Origin: Entophlyctis helioformis
Taxonomy: Eukaryota; Chytridiomycota; Chytridiomycetes; Chytridiales; Chytriomycetaceae
Length of the DNA: 64,000 bases
Assembly (NCBI GenBank): GCA_025526915.1
Contig: JAHLKH010000001.1
Location: 310,001-374,000 of the forward strand
Direction of reading: 5' to 3'
A model generated the notes under the pieces. It was not told the DNA's origin. It did not search any database and saw only the letters and a program-made list of their open reading frames with translations. Below, piece after piece: positions 37,137 to 50,900 of the stretch (positions within the stretch are counted from its first letter, which is position 1; each line of letters opens with the position of its first letter). A program made the translations under genes and the position numbers.

Positions 37137-38982
37137 TCAGACGCCCCGCTTGGACAGGAACCGCATGAGATCCAGCTTGGTCACCACAGCGAGCGGGAAC
37201 TTGCCGCTCTCGTCTGTGACAACGGCTGCCGGGTGCTTGTCGAAAAAGTGCTCAATCTCAGCCAGCGGCGTGCCGGGCGACACAATGCGGTACGGCTCGC
37301 CTGCCGACCTGTGCTTTGCAAACGAGTACATCCGTGCTGAGATGGGCTCACTCTCGACATCAACCAGCTCGCCCGAAGCCATGTCGGCAGTCAGTCGGCC
37401 CAGAGAGACCAGCCCGATGATCTTGCGTTTGGCATTGGTGACGGGCAGCTGTGAAAAGTCGCGTGCGATCATAATGTCCATGGCGTGGGCGATCGAGTCG
37501 GTGGCGTACACACACACGGCTTCGGGCAGCTGAAGGTCTTCGACAGACGCGCCGCGGTACTTTCTGCCAATCTCCTCCTGCAGCTGTGTGTCGTGGATGT
37601 CGTTCTCAAGCAGCCAGGCCGGACTGGATGGCTGGACGCATTAGCACGTGTCCCTGCACCGTCACAAACGCGTAAGAGACAAACCACTCACTTGAGAAGC
37701 GTGCTGGAGTACTGACGAGCCGAGTCTCCCATGATGACGACGACTGGTGCGCCATCGTCATTGGCTGGCGGGCTCTGGACTTGCAGGTGCTTTGCGGCGT
37801 GCACCACTGCGCCAGATGCCACACCACAGAGAAGACCAGAGTCGCGCATCGTCTGTCGCGCAGCAATCATGGCATCCCGTTCCGAAACGGACACGAGCTC
37901 GGCATTGCCTGCACTTGCAAGCAAAGTAGCAGACGGCTTTCTTGCTGCGCCATCGGTCGCGACCAGCACACCGATGGTCTGATCGCCATCCATCTGTCAG
38001 TTCCAGACAAGAGCGAGCGTGGCTAGCGTACAACGTGCTGACCTTTGCATCGGGAAACACTGCTTGGACAGCGCCAGCCAAAGCCTCGAGATCTTCGGCC
38101 GAGTCCACATGGCTGACAAGAGCGACAGGCGAGTGGCTGCTGCCCGACCCCAGCTGAAGTTGCGAGCGAATCTCGCCAACAATACCATCGTATGATTCCT
38201 TGGTGAACGTCTCTTCGACGAGGACAGCGTCGCGAGACTGCTCGGCAATGCGCTTGGCGGTTGACATGTGCGACTCTGGTGCGTTGCGGCGTGCTGCAGC
38301 CGGCGTTCGTACTGGCCACAGCAGTCGAATCAGTCGCAAGCCACGTGAAAGCAAGAGGGTGCTGGGCCACTCACCAATCTCGGCGCCAAGTGCCTTGAGC
38401 AGGTGCACCGTGTCGGCACTCGACGTCTCTGGCAGAGCAGCGACCGTCTGCGCACGGCCAGCAGCCAGCGTTGCAATCGACAGCGCTGCGCAAGCACAGC
38501 GTCGGTCAGCGGCAGATCGGCAGCAGCACGGCGCACCACGATAAGCTTTGCATACCAAACGGGCCAGTGCAGCCAACAACGAGCTGCGAGGGCAGGCGGG
38601 CATCGGACGAGTCCGCAGTGCCGAGCAGCGTGCGAATGACGCTTGCTGCCTTGCGGTCCTTGGCCGAGGCAGACGGACCCATGAACTCGACCTTGGCGTC
38701 TGTGCCGAGCAGTCTGGTCAGCGTGTGGCTGCACTTTGCACACGCAACACGGGCACTCACACAGCGGGCGTGCAGCCGCCGTTGCAGATGCCGTTGCAGC
38801 CGCCGTTGCAGCCGCACGCAGCAGCACCAGCGGTGTGCCTGTGCACGATGCTAGCCAGTCGTTGCGTCAGTCAGTCGTTGCGTCAGTCGTTGCGTCAGAC
38901 GGCCAGCCAGTCGTTGCCAGCTACAGCGTCCCAGTCGACTAGCCGCTGCCAGCCACAGCACACCTTCGCTCGAGATCGTCAT
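37137..38982 (-). CDS. CBS: Cystathionine beta-synthase homologue with degenerate PLP site (probable pseudo-enzyme)
   Basis: Seven exons on the minus strand: 38982-38964, 38838-38763, 38713-38556, 38485-38375, 38311-38043, 37993-37692, 37623-37137; 473 aa, in phase. The order matches CBS: GTPLVLL at the start, SASAKDRK (keeping the PLP lysine position), TVAALPETSSADTVHLLKAL, RTPAAARRNAPESHMSTAK, and two C-terminal CBS domains (SIAHAMDIMIARDFSQLPVT and LAEIEHFFDKHPAAVVTDES). However, the substrate loop SGNTG is replaced (VGCTGPFGALS), the phosphate-binding GTGGT loop is replaced by HVDSAEDLEAL, the QYxN segment is lost, and the GGSSG loop reads GVASGAV. Catalysis of serine plus homocysteine to cystathionine is therefore unlikely; a ligand-sensing role through the CBS domains is inference. 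Intron 38762-38714 is only 49 nt. Confidence 0.8.
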
Positions 38983-38991
38983 CGCCGTTGG
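38983..38991. promoter_or_regulatory. 9-bp gap between divergent start codons (CBS-like and DNA-PKcs genes)
   Basis: ATG of the CBS-like gene at 38982-38980 (minus) and ATG of the DNA-PKcs gene at 38992-38994 (plus). Transcription start sites must lie inside the partner's coding or intronic sequence if both starts are right. Confidence 0.5.
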
Positions 38992-41900
38992 ATGGAAACC
39001 GCGTCGTCGTCGTCGTCGTCGCTGGAATCGTTGCGTTCACGGCTCGCGGCACTCGCCCAAGTCGCGGGTGCCGTGGCGGCGTCTGGCACAACACCAACCG
39101 GTGGCATCGCCGCCCACGCCCACGCCCACGCCCAAGCCTACACGCTTGCCTCTGGCTCTGCCTCTACCTCTGGCTCTGCAACGCCGTCCATCCCGTCGGT
39201 TCCTTCGCTGCAGTCCGTTGCCAACAGCAACGCCTTGGTACTCTCGCTTGGCCCGCCTGCCGCTGCTGGATCGGTGCTCTCGGCCTCGGTGCCGCCATCC
39301 GTCGCTGCCACTCTCGGCACAGACTCGACTGCCGCTGCGCTTGCCTCTCGCCGCGCGCTGCAGCTCATCGACTCCAAGGCGCTTGCCATCGACGTCCAGA
39401 CCATCGTTTCGTCCGATCTGGAGCCTCGGCACCACGGTCAGTCAGCGCCTGCCGTGCACAATCGTGCCCTGCCACACGAGCGCCTTGTACTGACCTGAGC
39501 GCCACTGCTCTTCGTGGACATATGCAGCACTCGCATGCTCGCTGCTGTTCGACCCGGCGACCGGCGTGCTGGCATTCCTGCGAGCCACCCGTGCCTCAAG
39601 GGACCACGAAGGAGCCAAGGTCACGCTCTGCACCATGCTCGCTCCGTTCATCGGCAAGCTCGGTGCCACATCCATCCGCCCGTATGCCGCAGACATCAAG
39701 ACGGCGTGTGTGGCCCTGTACAACTCCAAGGAAACCTCAAAGGTCAAGCTGGCAACCTTTGACCCCATCACCAAGCTGATCGAGATCGGCCTGGATGATG
39801 CTGCTACCCTGCTCGATGTCAAGGGCCTGTTCAACCTGTACTTTACATCCTACATCCAGCAGACAACCAAGCTCACCGCGTCGTCAAAGGCGCCATCTTG
39901 CGTCTGCTTGGTCTCATTGCTCGGCATCACGGCAGCGTGGTGCAAGACTCGCAAAAGTCGCAGCTGCTTCGCTTCTTTGTGCAGTCGCTCGAGACTCTCT
40001 TTGCTGTCGGCAAGGAGATGGACATGCAGCTGATCGTCGGCGCCATGATTGGCATCAACCACTATCTTGTGGCCAACAAGACGGTCGACCGATCATGTAC
40101 GTGCTGCCACCGCTGGTGCATATGGCGTATCTTCAGGCTGACTGTTGATTGGCATGCGGCACAGACGTCCAGCTGCTATTCAATTGCACCAAGCACGTCA
40201 TCCAGCCGATTGACGATCTGTCTCGCTACGACCTGCCTCGTGCTGGACTGCAACTGCTCGTTGAGAACGCATCGCTCTTTGAAGGACTGCTGCTCAACGA
40301 CGCGCGCTTCTTGTTTGACCAGCTGGAGGCCATGTCGGCACACAGCAACCGCGATATGTCTCGGCTTGGCATGCGCGCTCTCGAGCAGTTTCTCAAGTGT
40401 CTGTCGGATATCCTTGTCAAGAACCCGCTTGGCCGCGAAGAGCAGTCATGCTTCTCGATCATTGTGGGAAAACTCGACAGCAAGCTCAAGCACACCGAAT
40501 CGTCTGTCTCGGACATCTCGCTCGCCATCCGCGCGTTTGGTTTCCTGGCTAAGCCATGCAAGGTGTTCTGGGGAACCGACGATCTTGTCGAGCTGACCAA
40601 GCTCATGCTCCAGCGCAGCAGCTACTTTTACGCAGACACAGCCGCCATCAACGACGACCAGCTCTCACACATCCCGTCGTTCCTGGCATCCTTTGCGTAC
40701 ATGGCCAGAGAGATGGATGAGATCATTCCCGAGTTTGTTGCGACCGTCAAGAGGATTGTTGACGTGCTGCTCAACCTCTATCCCAAGATCGGCGCAGCGC
40801 TCAGCTTCTCCAGCACTGCGTCGCTCCTCCTGCTGCTATGGACTCTGCACGAGACGCATGGCAACCTGTTTTCGATCTGGCAGCACGCGGCATATCATGC
40901 GATCGTGTTGACCTCGACCGACATTGATCCAAGCAACCGTGGCACTCTGCTTGATGCCACAGCAACCACGATGGAGCAGGCGTACAAGGACTACCTGCCG
41001 TTCTGGCGCCATGTGTTTGACGTCAAGCGCTTGACGAGCGACACGGCGGCTGATGAGTCTGCTGCAGACGCATTCATGACGATCCTGTACGACGAGCTCA
41101 TGCGTGCCATGCTGCGTCTGCCCAGCAACCTCGACTTTACGATTGTTGAGCAGCAGGACGACGCCGACGCCGATCTCGCGCGGGCAGCCGAGGGTCAGCA
41201 GCAGCCTTCAACATCGGCAGCCTTGGTTCTAGCAAGTGCTGGTGCTTCGGACAGCGCCAAAGTGTCCGCAGTCAAGCCGAAAGACTTTCGTATCCTGGTC
41301 AACTTTGTCGAGTTTGCACAGAGCTTCTTGCTTGGACCGCAGAAGAAGCGGCTTGAGCCATGGCTGCCGGTCATGGGCGGTGCGTGGATCGAGCTGTCAA
41401 ACCGTCACCCTCTTGTCAGCGGCTTCTACACCCTCTTTGGCGTGTGTCTTCGTGCTAGTGTCGATCTCGGCGTGTTTGAGCCTGCCAAAGCGGGACAGGT
41501 CCAGTCCGCATGCAAGTCCTCGTTTGGTGCACATGTTGAAGACGTGCTTGTCCGGATGCAGCCGTTCAAGGACGAGCTGCTGGCTTCGTGCCTATCGCTT
41601 GTCCTCTCGTCGCCGTTGGAAATCATTGGCATGTCTCGTCTCCAGAGCGCCATGCGCATGGCTCTGACGCTCGGCCTCTCGCATGCACCGCTGGCCATTA
41701 TCGCGCTGGATGCGCTGGATCGCTGGGTCCAGACGTTTGACGAGCGCCTGATGCAGTCCGTCTTTCGCGAGGTGTTGCCGCCTCTCGCCGAGTATCTGAC
41801 CACAGACGCCTCGCCCGTTGCGGACTCTGTAGAAGCAGCGACCGAGTCCGACGCGTCCAAGCAGGTCGAGTTTCGCATCGCCAACCTGCGCCGCAAGCGA

Positions 41901-44900
41901 TTCAAAAACCTCGGCAAATCCCACATTCGCGACCCGACTGACTTGCGCAACATCCAGCACCGCATTGTGATGCTCCTGGGCCGCATTGGCGGGCATAACC
42001 AGCTGATGCTTGCTGGCGCGGATCCCGAGGGCAAGATCTCGTGGAACCGCGAGCAGCCAGCCGTGCTCTATTTTGATGTGCCGTATCGCGACACCAATGC
42101 ACGCATCTTTCTTGACGACCTGCTGCCACGCATCGCCCATCTGGTCGAGTTTTCGGCCGACCGCAAGACCAAGGTCGCCGCTGCAGAGCTCATGCACTCG
42201 CTTATCATTGTGATGCTGGGCCGCAGCGCGTTTGGCATGGGAGCCACGGCCGGTGACACCAAAAGCAAGTTCCACTACATCCATGACAAGGTCTTCCCGC
42301 TCATCATCCGGCTGTCGATTGACGTTGAGAAGGTCACGCGCGACTTGTTCCAGCCTCTGACGCTCCAGCTGATCCGCTGGCTCACCCGCAGCGCACGAGC
42401 CGAGAACCCCGAGACGATGATTATGTTGACGGCATGCATGGACGCAGCTACGAGCGACCGCGGCCAGCTGCGGGATTTTGGCGCTGAATGTGTGGCCGAG
42501 TTTCTGCGGTACGCCATCAAGAACACGACGCCAGATGCGCAGGAGAGGAATCCAACCAATGCCGCGTCGCTCTTCAAGCGCATCCGCCAGCTGTGCCAAC
42601 ACAGCAGCGCGCAGAAGCGCATGGGTGCCTGCATGATCTTCAACCGCATCTACCGCATCTTCCGCGAAGAGGAAGCCCTAGTGGACATCTTCTCGTTTGA
42701 GCTGCTCCACTCGCTGTTGTGGGCACTGCGGCTTGCTGATACAGACCATCCGTCGATCGGGTCGGTCGCCATTGCCAAGGACGCCATTTCGCACATGGTC
42801 AAGATCATTGCCAAGTGCAAGGGGCTGTTCATGGTCGTCCGTCCTGATCGGCGTGCGTTTCCTGGGCTGGAGGTGGCAGACTTGGCGCATCTGGTGCGAT
42901 GGATGTTTGCGCAGATTGGACGCCACGAGCTCGAGTATGCGCGGCAGTGCATGCAGCTGTTTGACAAGTTTGCGCCGATGGTGTTTGCATCGGCACAGGC
43001 TGCGCTCCAGACGTACCTTGCTGAGGACCCTGGCTTCCTCGACAGCCTGTTCACGCCATCGTCGCTTTACACTCTTCCGTCAGGGACGCTGGCTCATGGG
43101 CGGTATCGATCATGGCTCCGCCAGCTGTGCGTTGCCAGTGACGCGTACCTGTTCCTGCTGGACGCGAACCTGTTTCCGCCGCAGTCTGTCGCGGATAACG
43201 GCAGGCTGATGGGGCCACTCGCGTTCCTTGCTCGGCAGGGTGCGTCGGTTTCGAGCATTGACGATCTCAAGACGCTTGTTGATGGCGACATGCAGTGTGT
43301 TGCTCTGTTTGCGTTTGCAGCCGTGCGGCTGCTGATGTTCGTCGACAAGATTCTCAGCACCGTCCCAGCGCATGATGCACTGGCTGCGACAAGCAGCGTC
43401 TTTTTCACGGGTGTCTTGGGCGAGCCGCTGTGCAAGGTGGTTGCGACGGCGATCTTCTCCCCGGCCGCATTGGGATTCGAGGCTGGTGGGAGCTCAAGCC
43501 GCGCGGCTGGACACGGGTTTGAGCCGGTGCTGCGACGCCTGCTTTCGACGCTCCATGTGCGACTTGGCCACGGCCAGCGGACAATGCTTGTCCAAACTCT
43601 TTCGGCTGCTGTTGATCCGCAGCTGCTGAGCCTCGGCAACCTTGACGATGCTGTCGCTGCGGCTGGTCGCAAACGTCTTCTGCACGGTCTGGCTCTTCTG
43701 TCGACGACGTCTTGGCTCAAGGAAATGGAGCTTGCAGGTGTTCTGGCCAACCTCCAAGAGGGGCTTGCTCTCATCGCTACGCATCCGACGCCTTCCGATC
43801 CAGCCGTCATTGAGGTGCTTGGGCTGTTCATCAAGGTGTGCATGGCGTGCACCGACTCGCGTCTCGCTGTATGTCGCGACTTGCTCCACCTGGAAACACG
43901 TCAGGCGGTGCCGGCTGCAGTCCAAATCTACCAGCGATTCCAGACGACCATTGATGTGTGCATTGCCGCCAAGCTGGAGGTCTACGCGCCGCATTTTGAG
44001 GTCTCGTGGGAGTCGCCACAGGCGCAGTTGGTGTTCAGCGGCATGCTGGACACGCTCATTGAGAACCGCGCAATGCACAGGCATCACATCCGCGCGTTCA
44101 ATGCGTCACTTCCAAGGTGCACATCCATGCTCAGGATGTTGTTCCAGCTGCAGGACGCCAAGAACACGGTCGTGGTTCGCGAGATCTTTGAGAAGCTATG
44201 CTTGGTGGCGGCTGAAGTGCTGGCGCAGGATGCCGGGTTCCTGCGCCTTATGACAACCGAGTTTCTGTACCTCACAGGCGTACAGTTCCCGCTTGCCGTC
44301 AAGGCATCAACGGCACAGCTCCTGGTGCTCTTTGCAGGGCTGGACGGGTCGCACGAGGACGAGGTTGCGAGACAGCTGCAAGACGTGGTCAGCCAGCAGT
44401 TCACCATTGCGCCGAATGACATGAAGCCGTTCAAGGGCACGGAGCGGTTCCATGACTACACGACATACGTGCGCAACCTGCTCAGCGCACTCTCACATCT
44501 CGGATCGCCTGCGATTGGACGCGTGATCCTGATGCATCTGTGCCGTGACGGCGACAGCATGTTCACGAGGCAGATCCAGTGGCGCATGAACGGCATGGGC
44601 CGTCGGCTGATACCCGAGAAGCTGGACGCGTTCACGGACATGTGCGTCGCGGTGCTGATGGACGAGACGCTCAAGCTGACGATCCGCAGCAACATTGTTC
44701 GCGACGCGCTGATTCCAGTGCTCATGTCTGCGCGGGCTCCTGTCGTTGCGGCGTTCTTTGTGCGCCATATTGCCGCCATCATGGGCGTCATTGTCAGCTC
44801 GCTGGAGACCAAGAAGAAGTTTGAGGGCCTGAAGACCGATCTCGCGATCAAGGCGGCATGCTACGGCCTTGTCGAGATGGCGTATCTGCGGCTATCCGTG

Positions 44901-47900
44901 TCGGACATCCACTCCAGGACTGGATGCGTCGTAACTGCGTTTACTGCACCCCGTGCACCTGCTGAAGACAAGGCGCTGACCATGCCGCTCATCAAGTCGG
45001 CGCATGCAGCCAAGTCTGAGATGTTTCCGGCCGAAGAGCCCGAGGAGCTCGCACCGTACCGCCTCGCGTACCACCAAGCCGCGTACGCCGCCTTGTCAGC
45101 CGCCATGTGCAAGACACAGACGAAGCCGAGCATGTTCAAGGGGCTGCTGTTTGCAGAAGATCCGGCCAAGGGCCTGCGCCACTGGACCAACCTTGCGGAT
45201 CTCAATGCTGATGTCGCCGGACTGCTCGCATTCAGCACCAAGGCGAACCAGGGGCGGTACAGCAGCGTTTCACGGATGCAGAGCGGCGACGGCGTCAAGT
45301 ACATGTCGTCTGTGTATCTCCGCGACAGCAGTCTGAGCCAGAGCAGCCTTGGATGGGGCGGCGATGCTCTTGCAGCAGCAGCTCGCCAGCCTGCTGGTCC
45401 TGACGGGACGCGCGACGCGGCTCAGCAACCTGCCGATGGATTTGCTGGTGGCACTGCTCCATCCGCTACTGCTGAGCCCACGTTCACGATGCCGACACAG
45501 GCGGGGCCTTCTGGCGTTGTCGCTGGCCCTGCTACCGGCACAGCCAGCACGGTCGTGGCTGCTGCTGGCGCTGTCAAGGCCATTCAGATGCCGCACGAGA
45601 CATGGATCCTGCCGCACGAACGCGAGCTGTCAGACGTGGTTGTCCGCACTCTGGCGATTGCACAGCAAGTGGTGATCCAAGAAGGGTCCAATCCCATGCC
45701 TCTCTACACTGCAGAGTTGCTCAACAAGATGAAGCCAGGTGTGTGTTTGCGTGCTCTGGCAGTTCAGCTCGCGTCTGTATCTCGGCACCATGGCTGACGT
45801 TGCTGTCAAATGCAGATGTTCACTTTGCCATCCGCGTGATGATTGCAAAAGTCGTCATGAGCTACCCGGACCACTTTGCCCCGTTTGGCAAGCAGTTCTG
45901 GCGTCCCCTTGCGCAGCTTCTTGCAGAGGACAGCATGTATGCGACCGGCGGTCTGTCCTCGCTCTCGCAGGAGATTGTGATCCAGCTCATTCTGTGGAGC
46001 ACCGACGCAGCAACAAGTAAGAAGAAGCCAATGTGCGATGCAGGCGTTGAGGACCGCCAGACGGTGCACCAGATGCTTCGTGCGCTCTGCATGCGAGCGG
46101 CGGCGCCAACCAAGTCCGGCATTGCCAACCACGTCAAGCTCATCCGCGAGCTGATTGAGAGTTTCCTTCCTGCTGCCATCGCGCCGACGGATGTGATACT
46201 CGGACACCTCAGGTCGCCCGATAAAGACGCCGCCGGCAAGAACGGGCCACTTACGGGCATCTATATCGCGTCGGCGTTTCTGTCCAATGGCGTGCCGCTT
46301 TGGTCTACGCTTGGTCTTGGGGCAGAGACGCTTGCTGAAGGCGCGTTCCTGGATGCGATCGTGGTGCAGCTCAAGCAGGCTCGCAAGGAGGTGTTTGCGG
46401 CGGCGGCCGAGCTCATTGGACAGTTGCTGACGCATTTGGCCTCAGAGTCCAGTACGATGCAGCAGTACTTACTCAAGGCCGTCAAGCGAGTGCTTGCCGA
46501 GCTTCCCATCAACGGCGCCGGCCACAACACGGACAAGTTTGTGGTCATTCTCAACCACATTACGCGGCAGTATCCCGGCATTGCCGACGGCTATGTCTCG
46601 GAGCTGTTTTTCGTGCTCCTCGGCTGTTTGGGTTGCCCAAGGCGCTTTGCATCGAGACCATCACGTCCGTGACGGACAAGACACACGACATGTTCCGCGA
46701 TCTGCGGGCCAAGGATCTGCTCAGCCTGCTCGCGTACCGCGACGAAGAGTGCCAGACACACACCCTGTCGCTCTTGATTGACCTCGTGCCGGTACTTGAG
46801 CTTGGAGACGCGGAGTACTTTATCGGCATTGTTGTTGATACGTTTGCAGGCCATTCGAGTGACAAGTGTCGGCAGGCGTACTATACACTGGTTGTTCGAC
46901 TGGTGCAGAGGTGGAAGCCCGAGGCAGTAGCGGCCACGGCAGCAATTCCGTCGTCAAGTGGGCTGCGGGCAGCCTTGGAGTTGGCGGGTTTGGTTTGGTG
47001 CCAGCCAGTTTGGTGCAGAGTTGGTGCAGGAGGTGTTGGGGGGATGCATTTCGAAGACGACGATGATGCCGACATGGACGAGCCTGTGGACAACAGCAGC
47101 ATCAACCAGCGCGTTTGCGATCTGGTGGACAGGCTTGGCGTGTGCATTCTGCGTGGTCTGAACGATCCCAGCGACGACATCCGACGCCAGCTTGTCGACT
47201 ATGTCGAGCGGCAGTTTCTTGGCGACATCACCATCTGGCGTCGTACAGAGCAGATCTTCAAGGCGATGTATTCCCCCGAGACCGAGGACTCGTTCTTGCA
47301 GTACGCATCGCACTTTTTGCTCGAGGCCTCAAAGCCGTCGGCAGGCTACAGTGCGGTGATGTTCCCGAGCAGCCTCGCGGACATCAAGTTCACCGATTTG
47401 GCCATCGATACGTCCTGGAACAAGAGCACAACGATGCAGCCCATGTTTGCGTCGCAGGCACCTGCTCTCGAACAAGAGGTGGATGAGGATGGCGACATTG
47501 ACATGGACATGCAAGTGCGGGCGACGGTGGACATGCAGTGGACGCCGACGCTCGAAATGAGCGCCATGTCGCGACGGTCGCTGTTCTCGGCCACAGAGCA
47601 GCAGCTTGATCTTGCTCTGCCGCGTGGCCGCCAACTTGGTGCCATGAGATCTGGCGGGCTAGGCAAGAGCGGCCGTCGATTCAATCCAATGCTCGAGTCG
47701 CTGCAACGCCTCAAGCGCATGCCTGCACAGCGGACGGCTGCCGAAGACCGCAACTACTACGCGGCCCAGACCAACCGACTCAAGCGAAACATTGCCGAGG
47801 TCGAGACGCGACAGAAACAGGACCGCGAACGCCGGGTCACTCTTGCACGCAAGTACCGCATTGGCGAGCTGCCTGATGTGCAGATCCAGCCGCGCGAGAT

Positions 47901-50900
47901 CCTGGGACCGTTGCAGATCCTGACACAAAAGGATCCCGAAATGTCGCGCACCATCTTTGCCAAGCTGTCGTCTGCGATCCTTGCAACGTACGTGGCGCCA
48001 AGAGCGAGCAGCAGCGCTGGCCTTGGTTTTGGATCAAGGCATGCATCTGGATCGGGCACGACGGGCAGTGGCAGCTCATTACACCATGGCACAGCCCAGA
48101 TGCATCAAGCAGACGCACCGCCCGAAGAAACGGACGAGCTTGTGCAACGCCTGCTGTCCGTTTCGCAGTTCAAGTCGTCGCCGTTTGTCGGCGCTATGCT
48201 GCAGATCTTGCTTGACTCGGATGGCATGGCGTGCGACCCTAACACGGTCGCTCGGGCTGCTGCCGAGACCGGCAACGAGCAGCTCGGCATTCTGCTGCTT
48301 GAGAAGCGGCTTATGTGTATGGCGCAGCACCAAGCCACGCACATGGTCACTGTGTCCGAGGGTAAGCGTACACGAACGACGGGCGGCAGGGACCAGCTCA
48401 CGGCGGAAACGCAGGCAAACACCATGCAGCTATGGATTCATACTGCGCAGCTGTACAAGTCGATTGCGGCAATGGACGTGTACCATGGCATCTACGAAAA
48501 CAAGCTTTCGCTGACGGACAGGACGCGCGAGGCGGTGGACTACGAGACGATTGGCGAGTACATGGAGGCCAAGGAGATCTACAACGAGGCGCTCGACGAC
48601 ATGAAGGCAGTAGTGACGGACGAAGAGCGGCTTATTTGGAAGCGCAGACTGCTCGAGTGCCACAACAGGCTGTTTGAGTGGGGCGATGTCGAGCGTCTCA
48701 TCACGTCCATGGAGGGTAACCCTCTGCAGCTGCTTGATACGGGCACGGTTTCGCCCAATATCAACACGTACTTGCGAGCGCAGCTGCAGCTGTCGACTGT
48801 CGTGCCTGTGCCTGGACTGTCCATGATCGCTTCCCCTGAAAGTGCTGTGCAGCGCGGGTACATGGAGGCCAACTTCCCATTTGGTAGGCTGCCAAACTCA
48901 TATGGTGCCTGATGTGCATAGCGTCCGTGTGTGCTCATGAGCCGTGATTGCGTCTGTTGAACAGAGCTTGCTTGATGGCGCTTATGGGCAACGACTACAA
49001 TCGGTCGCGACACTACATCCGGCGTGCTGTCCGCGACTTTGTGGAGCGGTTCGCGTCGCTTGGACCGTTTGCGCGCGAGGGTCGGACGCGGCTGCTTGGC
49101 TCACTTCAACGGATTGCTGAATTGAGCGAGGCTGTCACACAGCTGCGCTCTGGACTGGACCTTGACAGGCTGTTGGCTGGATGGCGGAAACGGTTTGTTT
49201 TACTTGAATTGCTGGCCAGACTGCCAATGTCTGCGTGCATGGCTGACATGGATCTGGTTCTCCAGGCTGCCGCAAGAGTCGGACGATATCGACATTTGGG
49301 CGGATCTTGCCATGACGCGCGAGGCGGTGCTCAACCGGTGGCCAAAGACGGAATTGCAAGGGAGCGCCAGTGCTGCGATCCGCGCGTCCAAGAACGAGCT
49401 CAGTTGCGCCTTGTCTCGAGCAGCATACAGCCAGTACAACTTCCATCTGGCGACCAAGTGTCTGTCGAGCATGATGGCTGCAGATGGAGCAAGGGCTGGG
49501 CAAGAGGGCGATGCCCAAGCATTCCATGCGGAGGGCATCCTTGAGGGCCTGTATCTCAATGTCGCTCGCATCGCCAGCGTGCACACGGTTCATGAAGACA
49601 AGGCAGCGTACTTTGCCAACCTGGCCGCCAACATTCGGTACTACAAGGTGGGTCAGCAGGTGTGCGATGGCTGGGCATATGCGGTTTGCAACTCACACGT
49701 TGATGCCCTATGGGTTGCAGGACTCCATCAATGCCTTGCCTGAGCCGATGCACTCGAGCTTTGTTTATGCCGAAGCCAGTGCCTTTTGGGCTGTCCTGAC
49801 ACAGGCAGTCGAGTGTCCCGACATCTACGCGCCGCTGCTCATGCACAACAAGAAGGTGGCACGTGCGATTGCGGCCAAGGGTCATGATGTTCCAGAAACC
49901 CTGAGCGGCCTTGCAGAGGTGTTCAGCCGGATTGCACATGCTGGGTTCAGCGCCAGTCAGCAAGCCACTGACCTCAAGGTACGTGCATGGCGACGCGTGC
50001 TTGGCTTGAACTAGCTGGCTGATTGACAGGCGGATGGTTGGCGCGGCTTGCGTACACATAGTTGAAGCAGCAGGCCCAGCAAGCGCTTGCCCAGCAGTGC
50101 GATCAGGTGCTTCGATGGGTTGAATCCAACAACGAGAGCGTCGCTGTGAGTTGGAGGAGCATATGCTGCGTTCGCCTGTACGTTGCTGACGCAGAGTGAC
50201 AGAGCTGGTCAAGAGTGCCAACGGAAGAGTACGCGTCCATTGTTGTCCGCAGCGTGCTTGGGGGCATGGAAAGCGGAGACGCCACTGCCAATGAGATGTT
50301 CCCGCGACTGCTGCAGATCCTGGACATGTTCTCGTTGACTTGCGAGCTGTTTGAACGACTTGTGGGTCACGCTTGCCATCTTGTTGACTGTGCGCCGAAT
50401 CGTCTTCTAACTCGAGTTGTTTTCGGCTGGCAGTCGTTCTGTGTGCCGATTTGGATGCTCCTGCGATGGATTCCGCAGATGACGGCTGTGCTTGACAAGG
50501 CCAGTGGACGAGCTGTGCTGGTCGTCTTACAAAGGGTAGGTGCAGGCATGGCATCGCTGTGCGGTGCGGCGGTGCGGTGCAAACAGTCAGAGGCGTTATT
50601 GACACTCGCCATTTTGCGTTTACAGATTGCCGAGACATTCCCAGATGCGATCGTGTTCCCCCTGCAGATCAGTGCTGGCCAGTATTCGTTTTCCACATTG
50701 TCGACCATCACTGCGGATGATGTTGAGATTCTGCTCAGCCGTGTCAAGTCGCCGATCCTGGACAGATTCATGCTGGAGCTTCGTCGCATGACAGAGCCTG
50801 AGCATATCTTCAAGGACTGGCTCGAGCAAACCGAGGCATTGCTGGATACCAAGGTGCCCAATCGGCGTGAGCTTCTGCTCGATCACTTCAAGGAAATGCA

